A DNA stretch of 30,685 nucleotides from an uncultured Ligilactobacillus sp. (GTDB taxonomy: Bacteria; Bacillota; Bacilli; Lactobacillales; Lactobacillaceae), in the NCBI GenBank assembly GCA_934215475.1, contig CAKPZY010000022.1:1-30685 (forward strand), written 5' to 3'. The notes under the pieces were generated by a model. It made no database searches. It had not been told where the DNA came from and saw only the letters and a program-made list of their open reading frames with translations. Shown here piece by piece: positions 17,208 to 24,955 of this stretch; the stretch's first letter is position 1, and every line of letters begins with the position of its first letter. The position numbers and the translations under genes were made by a program.

Positions 17208-17960
17208 TTAAATCCGTAAGTCTGGGTATCCGGTTATTTCCCACCCACCATCAACGACTAAAGAAGTGCCGTTGATGTAACTGGCAGCTTCACTTGAAAG
17301 GAAGACAGCTGGTTTAGCAATCTCTTCAGGCTGCGCTCCTCTTTTCGCAGGTATCCTTTCCATAAATCGCTCGTTTAATGTTTCATTGCCCGTCATATCC
17401 TTAGTTAATGGAGTTTCTACCAATCCAGGCAGAATAGCGTTGATATTGATATGGTAGTCTGCTAATTCTAAAGCTGCATTTTTGGTCAGCATTTCGACCC
17501 CAGCTTTAGCTGATGAATAGGCTGCACCATAAAACATTGGTACGTGGGCATTCAATGAAGAAATATTAACCATCTTACCGCCATTTTGTTTTTTCATTTG
17601 CCCGCCAACGTACTTAGTAAAGAGGAAAACCCCATTTAACACTAAATTGACGGTAAAATTCCAATCTTTTAAAGGCTGATCAATGATAAGGCCCGCCTTC
17701 GAAGCACCTGCAACATGAAAAGAACGGTCGATTTTTCCATATTTCGACACAACATAGTCGACAAAGTCTTTGACTTGAGCTTCATCTGTAACGTCAACTT
17801 GCTTGCCCTCATAAAGCTCATTTTCCACAGTCAATTTATCTAGGGCATCTTTGTTGATATCAGCGGCTACGACGTTAATATTCTGGGTCATTAATTCCTT
17901 GGCGATTGCCAAGCCAATGCCGCTGGCCCCACCAGTAACGATCGCAGTTTCTATTGCCAT
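17208..17960 (-). CDS. Short-chain dehydrogenase/reductase (SDR)
   Basis: This 250-residue classical SDR is an NAD(P)-dependent oxidoreductase. It has TGGASGIGLA (residues 9-18) for cofactor binding, an acidic residue at the end of strand 2 (VVAADIN) suggesting NAD preference, NISS with the catalytic serine, YSSAK with Tyr and Lys, and ILPGLVETPLT. The usual NNAG motif reads HVAGA here, an atypical form. The C-terminal VVDGGWEITG is standard. The substrate is unknown; relatives include sugar, acetoin and 3-oxoacyl reductases. I start at the ATG at 17960, which has AAAGGAGG eight bases upstream; an upstream ATG in frame (17993) falls before that site. A cre-like site and an inverted repeat precede it. 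Confidence 0.9.
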   Translation of the reverse strand: MAIETAIVTGGASGIGLAIAKELMTQNINVVAADINKDALDKLTVENELYEGKQVDVTDEAQVKDFVDYVVSKYGKIDRSFHVAGASKAGLIIDQPLKDWNFTVNLVLNGVFLFTKYVGGQMKKQNGGKMVNISSLNAHVPMFYGAAYSSAKAGVEMLTKNAALELADYHININAILPGLVETPLTKDMTGNETLNERFMERIPAKRGAQPEEIAKPAVFLSSEAASYINGTSLVVDGGWEITGYPDLRI

Positions 17961-17978
17961 AACGTTTTCCTCCTTTAG

Positions 17979-17992
17979 ACATAGCGCTTTCA
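17979..17992. promoter_or_regulatory. cre-like site in the SDR leader
   Basis: On the minus strand TGAAAGCGCTATGT has the AAAGCGCT core of CcpA sites and misses the last two fixed positions. It lies between the predicted promoter and the SDR ribosome site, a repressing position. Confidence 0.45.
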
Positions 17993-18020
17993 TTTCATTG
18001 AACTTCCAAAGAGTTCTTTC

Positions 18021-18046
18021 TTGATACCATTTTTAACCAGTATCAA
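18021..18046. promoter_or_regulatory. Operator-like inverted repeat upstream of the SDR gene
   Basis: TTGATAC (18021-18027) and GTATCAA (18040-18046) are perfect complements with a 12-base centre. The right arm overlaps the predicted SDR -10 box. It could be a repressor site; as an RNA hairpin it has no T run. Confidence 0.45.
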
Positions 18047-18068
18047 TTTCGCTCCATTTTTATGTCAG
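18039..18068 (-). promoter_or_regulatory. Possible SDR promoter
   Basis: On the minus strand CTGACA (18063-18068), an 18-base spacer and GATACT (18039-18044). The boxes match five and four of six consensus bases. It begins just after the ppx1 stop codon. Confidence 0.4.
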
Positions 18069-18072
18069 ATCA

Positions 18073-19023
18073 CTACCCTTCTTTCTTAGTCACTCTTTCC
18101 TGCATATGTTTATCTAACTTCTCAAAAAGAATCCCATCGCGTAAACCGCACTTTGAAAACATGATGCGGTCAGAATCTAGGTATTGCATTAAGTTAACGA
18201 TTGGAGCCAAACCACCGATGATAATATCAGCCCGCGATTTGCTCAAGCCGCCAACTTTTTTCCTAGCATCACAACTCAATCCTAAAATATTCTCAAACGT
18301 TTCATTGACCTCATTATCTGTCAGCTTGTAACCGTGGATATCTTCAAAATCTAAAAAGCGATTGTAATCTCGGTTGATCTTAGCCAAAGTCCGGTTGCTC
18401 CCGCCTAATCCAATGACTGGCAAGTTTGATCCATTACGCAGCCACCAGATATCGCTAAAGACCTTGTTTAGGTAGACTAACAATTGAAAAATTTTATTCG
18501 CAGAAATTTCATCTTGCAGCGAGAACTGCTGTGATAACGTCACCGATCCAACGGGTATGCTGATCAAATTGCTGATCCTCCCATTTTGAACCAGTATTAT
18601 TTCTGAACTAGCTCCGCCAGTATCAACGATCACGCAATTATTAGCAGGCAAAGATCTGGTCACACCTAAGTAATCATAATACGCTTCAGTATTTCCAGAA
18701 ATAACCTCAATATCCAGGCCCACTCCCTCTTGGACCTTCTTTAGAAATTTTTTCTGATTAGCAGCTTGACGGACTGCTGCTGTAGCCACAGCCCTGATCT
18801 CCAAGTGATCCAGGCTGCTTAAATATTTTTTGAAATCCTTTAAAGCTCCAATTGTTCGCCCAATCGGTTCTTTTTTTAAGGTTTTTTCTTTGCCCATATT
18901 GGCAGACAAGCGCACGAATTCTTTACTTTGTTTCACTGTTTCCGTCCTGCCATCGTCATGAATTTTTGTGACAGTCAGCCGCACCGAATTAGAGCCCAAA
19001 TCGATCACCGCAAAATTTTCCAT
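18073..19023 (-). CDS. ppx1: Exopolyphosphatase, Ppx/GppA family
   Basis: This 316-residue cytoplasmic protein belongs to the ASKHA-fold Ppx/GppA phosphatases, which release phosphate from polyphosphate or hydrolyse pppGpp. The first phosphate loop is intact (VIDLGSNSVRL, residues 5-15), as are the second loop (VDTGGASSEI, about 133-142) and GLGGSNRTLAKI. At about 316 residues it has only the two core domains and no C-terminal HD domain. The ATG at 19023 overlaps the ppk stop codon by one base (TGATG), so translation is likely coupled. As third gene of the ppx2-ppk-ppx1 unit it would degrade what Ppk makes. GppA-like activity cannot be excluded. Confidence 0.9.
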   Translation of the reverse strand: MENFAVIDLGSNSVRLTVTKIHDDGRTETVKQSKEFVRLSANMGKEKTLKKEPIGRTIGALKDFKKYLSSLDHLEIRAVATAAVRQAANQKKFLKKVQEGVGLDIEVISGNTEAYYDYLGVTRSLPANNCVIVDTGGASSEIILVQNGRISNLISIPVGSVTLSQQFSLQDEISANKIFQLLVYLNKVFSDIWWLRNGSNLPVIGLGGSNRTLAKINRDYNRFLDFEDIHGYKLTDNEVNETFENILGLSCDARKKVGGLSKSRADIIIGGLAPIVNLMQYLDSDRIMFSKCGLRDGILFEKLDKHMQERVTKKEG

Positions 19024-21197
19024 CACTTTTCACTCTCTCTTTCAGTTGGTGAGTCTAAAGTTCGCCGTGGAGTAGTCATTGGCTGAAATCTGTTTTTATC
19101 TTCCTGTGCTTTTATGGTATCTTTCTGGATCTTAGTTTTTTTATTAGCCTGATCCATGAAATACTCTTGTGAATCCAGCGATCCTTTACCTCTTCGGTCG
19201 ATTTTTTCGTAGTTCCCGTTAGTCTGCAACTGACGTGTTTTAACATTATCATCCCACATGTGCTGATAAATATTGATGACTCTGTTTTTTATTTCGGGAT
19301 CAAGTATTGGAAATAATTGTTCGACTCGGCGATCCAAATTTCTGGTCATCATATCAGCGCTAGAGAGGTAGACCTCTGTTTGCCCCCTGGATGTGAATGC
19401 ATAGATCCGGCTGTGTTCCAGAAACCGGCCAACTATTGAGTGAACCGTAATGTTTTCACTAATTTTAGGCTGACCAGGTTTAAGGCAGCAGATACCTCGC
19501 ACCAGCAAGTCGACCTTAACTCCAGCATGAGAGGCTTCGTAAAGCTTAATAATAATTTTCTTATCTGATAATGAATTCATCTTCATGAAAATTCGGACTT
19601 CATGACCTTTTTCAGAAATCTTGATCGCTGCATCGAGCTTAGAGGTGATAAATTTACGAATTCCATCTGGGGAAATATGCAACTGGTGAAAATATGGGGG
19701 CTCCGAGTAGCCGGATAACATATTGAAGATGTTAGCGACATCTTCTCCAATATCGTTTCGGGACGTAAATAGCCCCATATCTGTATAAAAATGAGCTGTT
19801 GCATCATTGTAATTGCCTGTACCCAAGTGCATGTAACGCCTGATCCCTGATTCTTCTTTTCTGATCACCATTGTCAACTTTGAATGGGTCTTCAAACCTA
19901 ATAGTCCATAGATCACATGACAGCCCATTTTTTCCAGCTGCTGTGCCCAGTGAACATTATTTTCTTCATCGAACCTTGCTTTGAGCTCAACTAGAACAGT
20001 GACCTGTTTACCGTTTCTAGCTGCATTACCTAAATATTTAATAATCGGTGAGGAGCCCGAAACGCGATATAAAGTCATCTTGATAGCTAAAACTTGTGAA
20101 TCAAAGGCGGCTTGCCTAATAAATTCGACCACCGGATCAAACCTATCATATGGATATTGCATGAAGCGATCCTTTTTCGCTATAGCCTCAAAAATATTGT
20201 TTTCTCTGCTTAAATCTTCAGACTCGTAGCCCTTAAAAGGCGGATAACGCAAGTCATCGTGCCCTATGACCATGCCGGGCCATTTTTTTAGAAAATCCAA
20301 GTCGAGTGGTCCGTTGATCTCATAAAGCGCCTGTTCTGGAACATCTAATTTCTTTAGCAGCCGCTTTCTCATATGCTTATCGATTGAGGCTTCTACTTCC
20401 AACCTCATTACTCTTCCATGTTCACGCTGACGCAACTGCTGTTGAACTTTTTTGATCAAATCAGAAGTATCTTCTTCTGCAACATCCAGATCCAGATCTC
20501 TTATGACCCTAAATGTCACGATTGTTTGTGGTAAGTAACTCATGAAAAACTGACCGATAAATTCTTTAATAATATTCTCTATTAAAATAAAATCGTTATA
20601 GGAACCAGGAAGCTTGACCAAGCGGCCTAAACTAGTTGGAATGGGCAAAACCGAATAGTAGGCATCCTTTTGAGACTCACCTTTCTTACTTAAACGAATG
20701 GCTAAGTTTAAAGAATCATTGCTGATAAATGGAAATGGACGGGAACTATCGTCTGCCATCGGTGTCAATACAGGAAACAATTCATCATGAAAATATTCCC
20801 GCACGAAATCATACTGCTCATCATTTAGTTCGCTAATTTCTTCGAGGTGGACCCCAGCTTGATCTAAAGCTGGCAATAAGGAACGATTATAAGTGTTGTA
20901 TTGTTTGGTCAACATCCGATGCGCTTTTTGATGGATCTTTGCTAACTGCTCTTTAGCGGTCAAACCAGAAGCATCTGGTTTGTGGTAATTAAAACTGACC
21001 AACTTCGAGATCGAAGCCACACGTACCGAAAAGAACTCATCCAAATTGCTCTGAGTTATTCCTAAGAAATTGACTCTTTCAAGCAGAGGAACGGTTTTGT
21101 CTCTGGATTCGTCTAACACTCGATAGTTGAAGTCCAACCAACTTAGTTCACGATTAGTAAAATTCTCATGAGCACTGTAATCGAGTTTATTTGCCAT
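19023..21197 (-). CDS. ppk: Polyphosphate kinase
   Basis: Ppk1 reversibly transfers the terminal phosphate of ATP to inorganic polyphosphate chains. The 724-residue length is typical. The N domain starts NRELSWLDFNYRVLDESRD, followed by the head domain (FPFISNDSLNLAIRL). The two phospholipase-D-like catalytic domains hold MTLYRVSGSSPIIKYL, GLKTHSKLTMVIR with the phosphorylated histidine, YMHLGTGNYND, and the second histidine in EHSRIYAF; SSADMMTRNLDRRVE follows. The last 55 residues are a charged, probably disordered tail. The start overlaps the end of ppx2 by 11 bases with AGGAG upstream, and the end overlaps ppx1, so the three genes form one operon. Confidence 0.97.
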   Translation of the reverse strand: MANKLDYSAHENFTNRELSWLDFNYRVLDESRDKTVPLLERVNFLGITQSNLDEFFSVRVASISKLVSFNYHKPDASGLTAKEQLAKIHQKAHRMLTKQYNTYNRSLLPALDQAGVHLEEISELNDEQYDFVREYFHDELFPVLTPMADDSSRPFPFISNDSLNLAIRLSKKGESQKDAYYSVLPIPTSLGRLVKLPGSYNDFILIENIIKEFIGQFFMSYLPQTIVTFRVIRDLDLDVAEEDTSDLIKKVQQQLRQREHGRVMRLEVEASIDKHMRKRLLKKLDVPEQALYEINGPLDLDFLKKWPGMVIGHDDLRYPPFKGYESEDLSRENNIFEAIAKKDRFMQYPYDRFDPVVEFIRQAAFDSQVLAIKMTLYRVSGSSPIIKYLGNAARNGKQVTVLVELKARFDEENNVHWAQQLEKMGCHVIYGLLGLKTHSKLTMVIRKEESGIRRYMHLGTGNYNDATAHFYTDMGLFTSRNDIGEDVANIFNMLSGYSEPPYFHQLHISPDGIRKFITSKLDAAIKISEKGHEVRIFMKMNSLSDKKIIIKLYEASHAGVKVDLLVRGICCLKPGQPKISENITVHSIVGRFLEHSRIYAFTSRGQTEVYLSSADMMTRNLDRRVEQLFPILDPEIKNRVINIYQHMWDDNVKTRQLQTNGNYEKIDRRGKGSLDSQEYFMDQANKKTKIQKDTIKAQEDKNRFQPMTTPRRTLDSPTERESEK

Positions 21198-22713
21198 TTG
21201 CTTGTACGCTCCTTTGCTTTAAAGTTACCTTTAATCCAAATGTTTGTGTAAAAAATTGACTTTTAGTCTTAAAGACCCAATTTTCAAATGATAAACGTTC
21301 ACTGCTTTTAGCAGTAATAACAACTTTTTTGGGTTTTAATGAAACTATGATATTGCTGATCTTTTGCTGCCGGTCATCATCCAACGCATCTGCCAAACGC
21401 AAAATGGCTGCCAATTTAGCAACAATGATCCGCTGAGTAATGGGCATTTGAGTAAACGAACTAAGATCATTACCTGGCGTTGCAACACTATGGTAACGAG
21501 AGACCAGAGCAACGATCCCCGTCTCTTGTTTGGAAAGACCAAAAATATCCGAATTCCGGATAATGTATTCAGAATGAATATAATGATCATGACCCCCAAT
21601 GTAGTTACCGCAATCATGCAATATAGCTGCAACTGTCAATAACAGACGCTCACGTTTGTCCATCTTGTGGACGGATTTTAATTGGTCAAATAAATGCAAG
21701 GCAAAATCCGTCACAAGTTGCTGATGTTTAGGTTCAATTTGATAATGATGGGCAAGGTTTTCTGCCTGCCTAATGGTTTGCTTTGAAAAATCACGTTTCA
21801 AGAAATCGTGCTTCACAGCCTGACTTAGGATCAAACCATCAAGCATCCCGGCATCTGAAAGATCGATCTTTTGAGCATTAGTTAGGATCAACAAGTGCTT
21901 GATCAAAAGTATTTCAGGTAAAACCAAGGGAATATACTGACTTTCAATTCCAAAATGTTCTGCCAAAAATTGACCAGAGGCGTTTATCAACGAATCTTGC
22001 AATTCTTCAAATTCATTGAATACCAACTCCTGACGGTCAGCATTTCGGTTCGGTATCAGACTTTTCAACGGTAAAGTTCCAACGAGGATGACCTTACTTG
22101 GTTTACGATCAACGGATCTGTTAAAATCATTTAGTTTACTGGCAATATAATCGTTCAATACTCCTGTGGAATTAGGCGCTTCCTGTCGGAGGCTCTCCAA
22201 GTCCTCTACAATTTTAGTTGGCCCGAGAGAAAAAGAACGAATAGAGGTAAATTTACCATCATCCAATCTCACGATCATCGTATTTCCTGATGTGATCGAA
22301 ATGATATAGGTGATACCCTTCAACTTATCTTTATTTCGTCTAGCTCTTTCCAGAACTTCTTGGAGGCGAAAAAAAGTCTCCTGACTCAAAGAAAGCCATT
22401 CGATCGATAAACCTGTATGAACATATAATTGATCAGTCACAAAATCGGCATTCTGCACGTTTAAAATAGCTTGACTGCTCCAGAGGCGAAAGTTCTTGAT
22501 CCGATAATCATGCAGAAGCGAAACAAAGCCCATCAAACCATCAACAATTTGATTGACACTGTTAACACTTATCGCGTTTTGATCATAAACATCATCACCT
22601 AACTGAAACGGTTTTTGCACATGTTCTAATGTTTTACCAGTTTTAAGATCAGCGATCCGCAACTCTAATCCAGCGACATTTAAGATCATAACACCAAAAT
22701 ATCTTGACGCCAT
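21187..22713 (-). CDS. ppx2: Ppx/GppA-like protein with C-terminal HD domain
   Basis: First gene of the polyphosphate operon, 508 residues. The N-terminal two thirds follow the Ppx/GppA layout, but the first phosphate loop is degenerate: NVAGLELRIADL replaces D-x-GSNS-x-R. The second loop reads ISITSGNTMIVRL in place of D-GGGS-E. The C-terminal third (about 315-500) is an HD domain with RLLLTVAAILHDCGNYIGGHDH and the later LADALDDDR, so metal ligands look intact. It may be a regulatory or scaffolding Ppx-like subunit whose active centre is the HD domain. I start at the ATG at 22713, which has AGGGGAG seven bases upstream; an upstream in-frame start at 22749 lacks a site. Confidence 0.85.
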   Translation of the reverse strand: MASRYFGVMILNVAGLELRIADLKTGKTLEHVQKPFQLGDDVYDQNAISVNSVNQIVDGLMGFVSLLHDYRIKNFRLWSSQAILNVQNADFVTDQLYVHTGLSIEWLSLSQETFFRLQEVLERARRNKDKLKGITYIISITSGNTMIVRLDDGKFTSIRSFSLGPTKIVEDLESLRQEAPNSTGVLNDYIASKLNDFNRSVDRKPSKVILVGTLPLKSLIPNRNADRQELVFNEFEELQDSLINASGQFLAEHFGIESQYIPLVLPEILLIKHLLILTNAQKIDLSDAGMLDGLILSQAVKHDFLKRDFSKQTIRQAENLAHHYQIEPKHQQLVTDFALHLFDQLKSVHKMDKRERLLLTVAAILHDCGNYIGGHDHYIHSEYIIRNSDIFGLSKQETGIVALVSRYHSVATPGNDLSSFTQMPITQRIIVAKLAAILRLADALDDDRQQKISNIIVSLKPKKVVITAKSSERLSFENWVFKTKSQFFTQTFGLKVTLKQRSVQANGK

Positions 22714-22826
22714 ATTTATACTCCCCTCTGATTCAAAATACTCATACAAACAGTGAAAATTCCCACAGTCTTGGGCAATCGCACAACTTCGTGTTAATTT
22801 ATATTTTGAACCACTTTTCTACTAAA

Positions 22827-22854
22827 AGTATACTCGCTCGGGCGCTATTTGTAA
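22827..22854 (-). promoter_or_regulatory. Possible promoter of the polyphosphate operon
   Basis: On the minus strand TATACT (22827-22832) with TTACAA (22849-22854) 16 bases upstream. The -35 is poor. The leader would be about 105 bases. Confidence 0.35.
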
Positions 22855-22925
22855 TGCAAAGTGCTAACTATGACAAAGTGGGTCACCTAATGAACACTCG
22901 GCCTTTTTAAAAAGCAGCAGGTAAA

Positions 22926-23294
22926 ATGTATTCCAAAGCATTGATAAACAAAACACTAGATCAAGCAGCAAAAAGAAGAATCAGTAAAATGCAACATATT
23001 TATGGCATAGGATTAGACAATGATGCGCGTTGTGTTCATTATCATACCAGCGAAGATGTTGTTGCTATGAAGTGTGCTGTTGGAAAAAATATTATGCATG
23101 TTACAAGTGTCATGATGAACTGGAACAGCATTCCTTCGAAGCCGCCAACATCCATACCGAAAAAACCAGCCTTGTGTGGGCATTGTCGAAAGTTGCTTAG
23201 CTATCGTCAATATTCTGCCGGAAAGTGCCCGTTTTGCAGTCATTTATTTAACCCAAAATGTTCACTGCACCATAACATTTATTTTAGTGAATAG
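22926..23294 (+). pseudogene. CHY zinc-finger protein, frame disrupted by two compensating frameshifts
   Basis: The start (MQHIYGIGLDNDARCVHYHTSED) and the end (ALCGHCRKLL, CPFCSHLFNPKCSLHHNIYF) match small CHY zinc-finger proteins. The middle of the open frame does not. Reading from 23072 in the -1 frame restores the expected centre: CCWKKYYACYKCHDELEQH, then SFEAANIHTEK. The frame is lost by one missing base near 23070-23072. It is regained by one extra A in a six-A run (23160-23165). As read, about 31 residues and five Cys/His ligands are replaced. The start is probably the ATG at 22989; an in-frame ATG at 22926 has AGG upstream. The cause may be decay, sequencing error or, less likely, recoding. 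The family is thought to bind zinc; its role is unknown. Confidence 0.8.
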
Positions 23295-23360
23295 CTTTGC
23301 CGAAATTTTAGATCATTACTGAAGACTTGAATAGCATATATATTAATATTCTCAAAAACC

Positions 23361-23390
23361 TTGACATTTCTTAAATGGTTAGAGTACAGT
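23361..23390 (+). promoter_or_regulatory. Promoter of the aromatic aminotransferase operon leader
   Basis: TTGACA (23361-23366), an 18-base spacer and TACAGT (23385-23390). The start point near 23397 puts the leader-peptide ribosome site about 11 bases into the transcript. Confidence 0.6.
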
Positions 23391-23421
23391 GAATGTTATT
23401 AAAAGTCAGGAGCGATTATTC

Positions 23422-23484
23422 GTGCAATTACATAACTTACAACATTTGAATAGTTGGAACTATTACTTTTATTTCTTTAGGTGA
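23422..23484 (+). CDS. Aromatic-rich leader peptide (20 residues) of a transcription attenuator
   Basis: A short frame starts at GTG (23422) with AGGAG (23408-23412) nine bases upstream and ends at TGA (23482-23484). Seven of its last nine residues are aromatic: WNYYFYFFR, with three Tyr, three Phe and one Trp. Such a run just ahead of alternative hairpins and a terminator is the hallmark of amino-acid attenuator peptides such as those of phe and trp operons. The downstream genes act on aromatic amino acids. A ribosome waiting for charged tRNA(Tyr/Phe/Trp) would stall on codons 23455-23478. A hairpin AATAGT/ACTATT (23449-23464) overlaps the first of these and may act as a pause signal. Confidence 0.75.
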   Translation: MQLHNLQHLNSWNYYFYFFR

Positions 23485-23485
23485 T

Positions 23486-23659
23486 GTTTGCATCTAAATA
23501 TCAGGTGCAAACGTATTATCCAATGTTTGTACCTGCAGGAATGAAAGCTAGTTTTCTTGGCTTAACTAAGACCTTGCAGGTTAGAAGCTGATCTGTGAGG
23601 GAAAGTAATTAGAAATTAACGACCCTCTCAGATCGGATCCGATCGGGGGGTCTTTTTTT
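23486..23659 (+). promoter_or_regulatory. Ribosome-mediated attenuator: chain of alternative hairpins
   Basis: After the leader peptide the RNA offers mutually exclusive helices. P1 pairs 23486-23494 with 23504-23512 (9 bp). P2 pairs 23504-23512 with 23525-23533 (9 bp). P3 pairs 23532-23539 with 23573-23580 (8 bp). P4 pairs 23559-23566 with 23580-23589, with a bulge. The antiterminator pairs 23588-23601 with 23623-23636, and the terminator is 23621-23652. A ribosome stalled on the aromatic codons leaves P1 free to form. A ribosome at the stop codon covers its 5' arm and favours P2. P1 permits P3, which excludes P4 and spares the antiterminator. The helices are visible; the relay order is inference. 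Confidence 0.6.
23621..23659 (+). terminator. Terminator of the aromatic operon leader
   Basis: GACCCTCT (23621-23628) pairs with GGGGGGTC (23645-23652) including two G-U pairs. An inner helix GATCG/CGATC (23631-23635/23640-23644) closes a four-base loop. Seven T follow. The 5' arm also belongs to the 14-bp antiterminator 23588-23636. Confidence 0.8.
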
Positions 23660-23715
23660 GAACAAAAAGTTGACGTTGGTTTAGTTGTTTTAGTCACAAA
23701 AGGAGTGAATCGATC

Positions 23716-24912
23716 ATGGAAATGACGAAATATTTAAACAGAAGACTCGCTTTGGTAAAGAATTCGGCCATTTTGGGTTTTTCAAAGTTTGCCCAGCAAA
23801 TTCCACATATCGTGAATTTTACACTAGGAGAACCAGATTTCGAGACACCCGAGCATATTAAACAGGCAGGAATTCGCAGTATCAAAGAAAACCACTCGCA
23901 TTATGCTCCCTCCAACGGAACGCAGGAACTGCGCCAAAACGCCTCCGACTTTTTAGCTCAAAAGTACGGTGAGCATTACCAGCCAGATGAGGTAATAGTG
24001 ACAGAAGGAGCAACAGAGGCAATTTATACAACGGTTTCATCAGTGATCAATTCGGGTGATAAAGTTATCATCCCAACACCGACCTTCCCACTATACATTG
24101 CTGACGTTATCGTTGCCGGGGGACAGTCAGTCTTAGTAGATACTTCCGCCACTGATTTCAAGTTGACGCCAGAGCTCTTAGAAAAAACATTAATTCGGGA
24201 AGGATCACGAGTTAAGATGCTGATCTTAAATTATCCAAGCAATCCGACCGGAGTTATGTATACACAGTCTGAATTGGATGCTCTTGCAGATGTTTTACGG
24301 AACAAACCAATTTTTGCTGTCTGCGATGAAATCTATAGCGAACTGAATTATGATCAACCACATGCTTCTTTAACTAAGAACTTACGCGACCAAACGATCT
24401 TGATCACTGGAGTCTCAAAATCTCACGCCATGACCGGTTGGAGGATCGGGCTTCTATGCGCACCTCAAGCGATAACGGATGAGCTGAGTAAAATTCACCA
24501 ATTCACTATTACCAGCACAGCGACTGTAATGCAAGATGCTGCAGAGGAAGCCTTAAGTAATGGCAAGGATGACGCAATACCTATGAAAGAAGAATACCGA
24601 CAGCGTCGCGACTATATACTAGCAAGTTTAACAAAGCTGGGCTTCCATTCGGCCAAGCCTAGCGGCGCATTTTATATTTTTGCTAGGATTGCTAGAGACT
24701 TAGAACAAGATGATGTGAAATTTGCCCAAGACCTAGCCAAACACGGGTTAGTAGCCGCAGTCCCAGGTTCATATTTTGGACCTGGGGGCGCTCACTACCT
24801 GAGATTCAGCTATGCCACCAGCATGAATGAAATCAAACGAGGAATGCAATTGTTGAAAAAATTTGTTGAAAAAAAGAGAAAGCAAGTCACAACCAGCAAA
24901 ATGTCTAGCTGA
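23716..24912 (+). CDS. PLP-dependent aminotransferase, class I/II (probably aromatic amino acid aminotransferase)
   Basis: This 398-residue fold-type I aminotransferase belongs to the AraT/PatA/AspB-like group. It has FTLGEPDFETPEHIKQA (residues 36-52), TEGATEAIYTT, NYPSNPTGVMY with the substrate-binding Asn, CDEIYSELNYD, and the PLP-lysine motif GVSKSHAMTGWRIG (about 233-246). The C-terminal YLRFSYA carries the arginine that binds the substrate carboxylate. By sequence alone PatA (acetyl-diaminopimelate) and AraT are hard to separate. The aromatic leader peptide upstream and the 2-hydroxyacid dehydrogenase downstream favour Phe/Tyr/Trp transamination. AGGAG lies ten bases before the ATG; a second ATG two codons later is possible. 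Confidence 0.9.
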   Translation: MEMTKYLNRRLALVKNSAILGFSKFAQQIPHIVNFTLGEPDFETPEHIKQAGIRSIKENHSHYAPSNGTQELRQNASDFLAQKYGEHYQPDEVIVTEGATEAIYTTVSSVINSGDKVIIPTPTFPLYIADVIVAGGQSVLVDTSATDFKLTPELLEKTLIREGSRVKMLILNYPSNPTGVMYTQSELDALADVLRNKPIFAVCDEIYSELNYDQPHASLTKNLRDQTILITGVSKSHAMTGWRIGLLCAPQAITDELSKIHQFTITSTATVMQDAAEEALSNGKDDAIPMKEEYRQRRDYILASLTKLGFHSAKPSGAFYIFARIARDLEQDDVKFAQDLAKHGLVAAVPGSYFGPGGAHYLRFSYATSMNEIKRGMQLLKKFVEKKRKQVTTSKMSS

Positions 24913-24955
24913 ATTGCCAAAGCATGTGCGGCTTATAAAAGAAGGAGATCATACT

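Noticed and set aside
23397..23715. T-box or lysine (L-box) riboswitch in the aminotransferase leader
   Set aside because: No AGTA/GAA Stem I, no UGGN bulge and no GCCGAAG-type lysine motif; the aromatic leader peptide is a better explanation.
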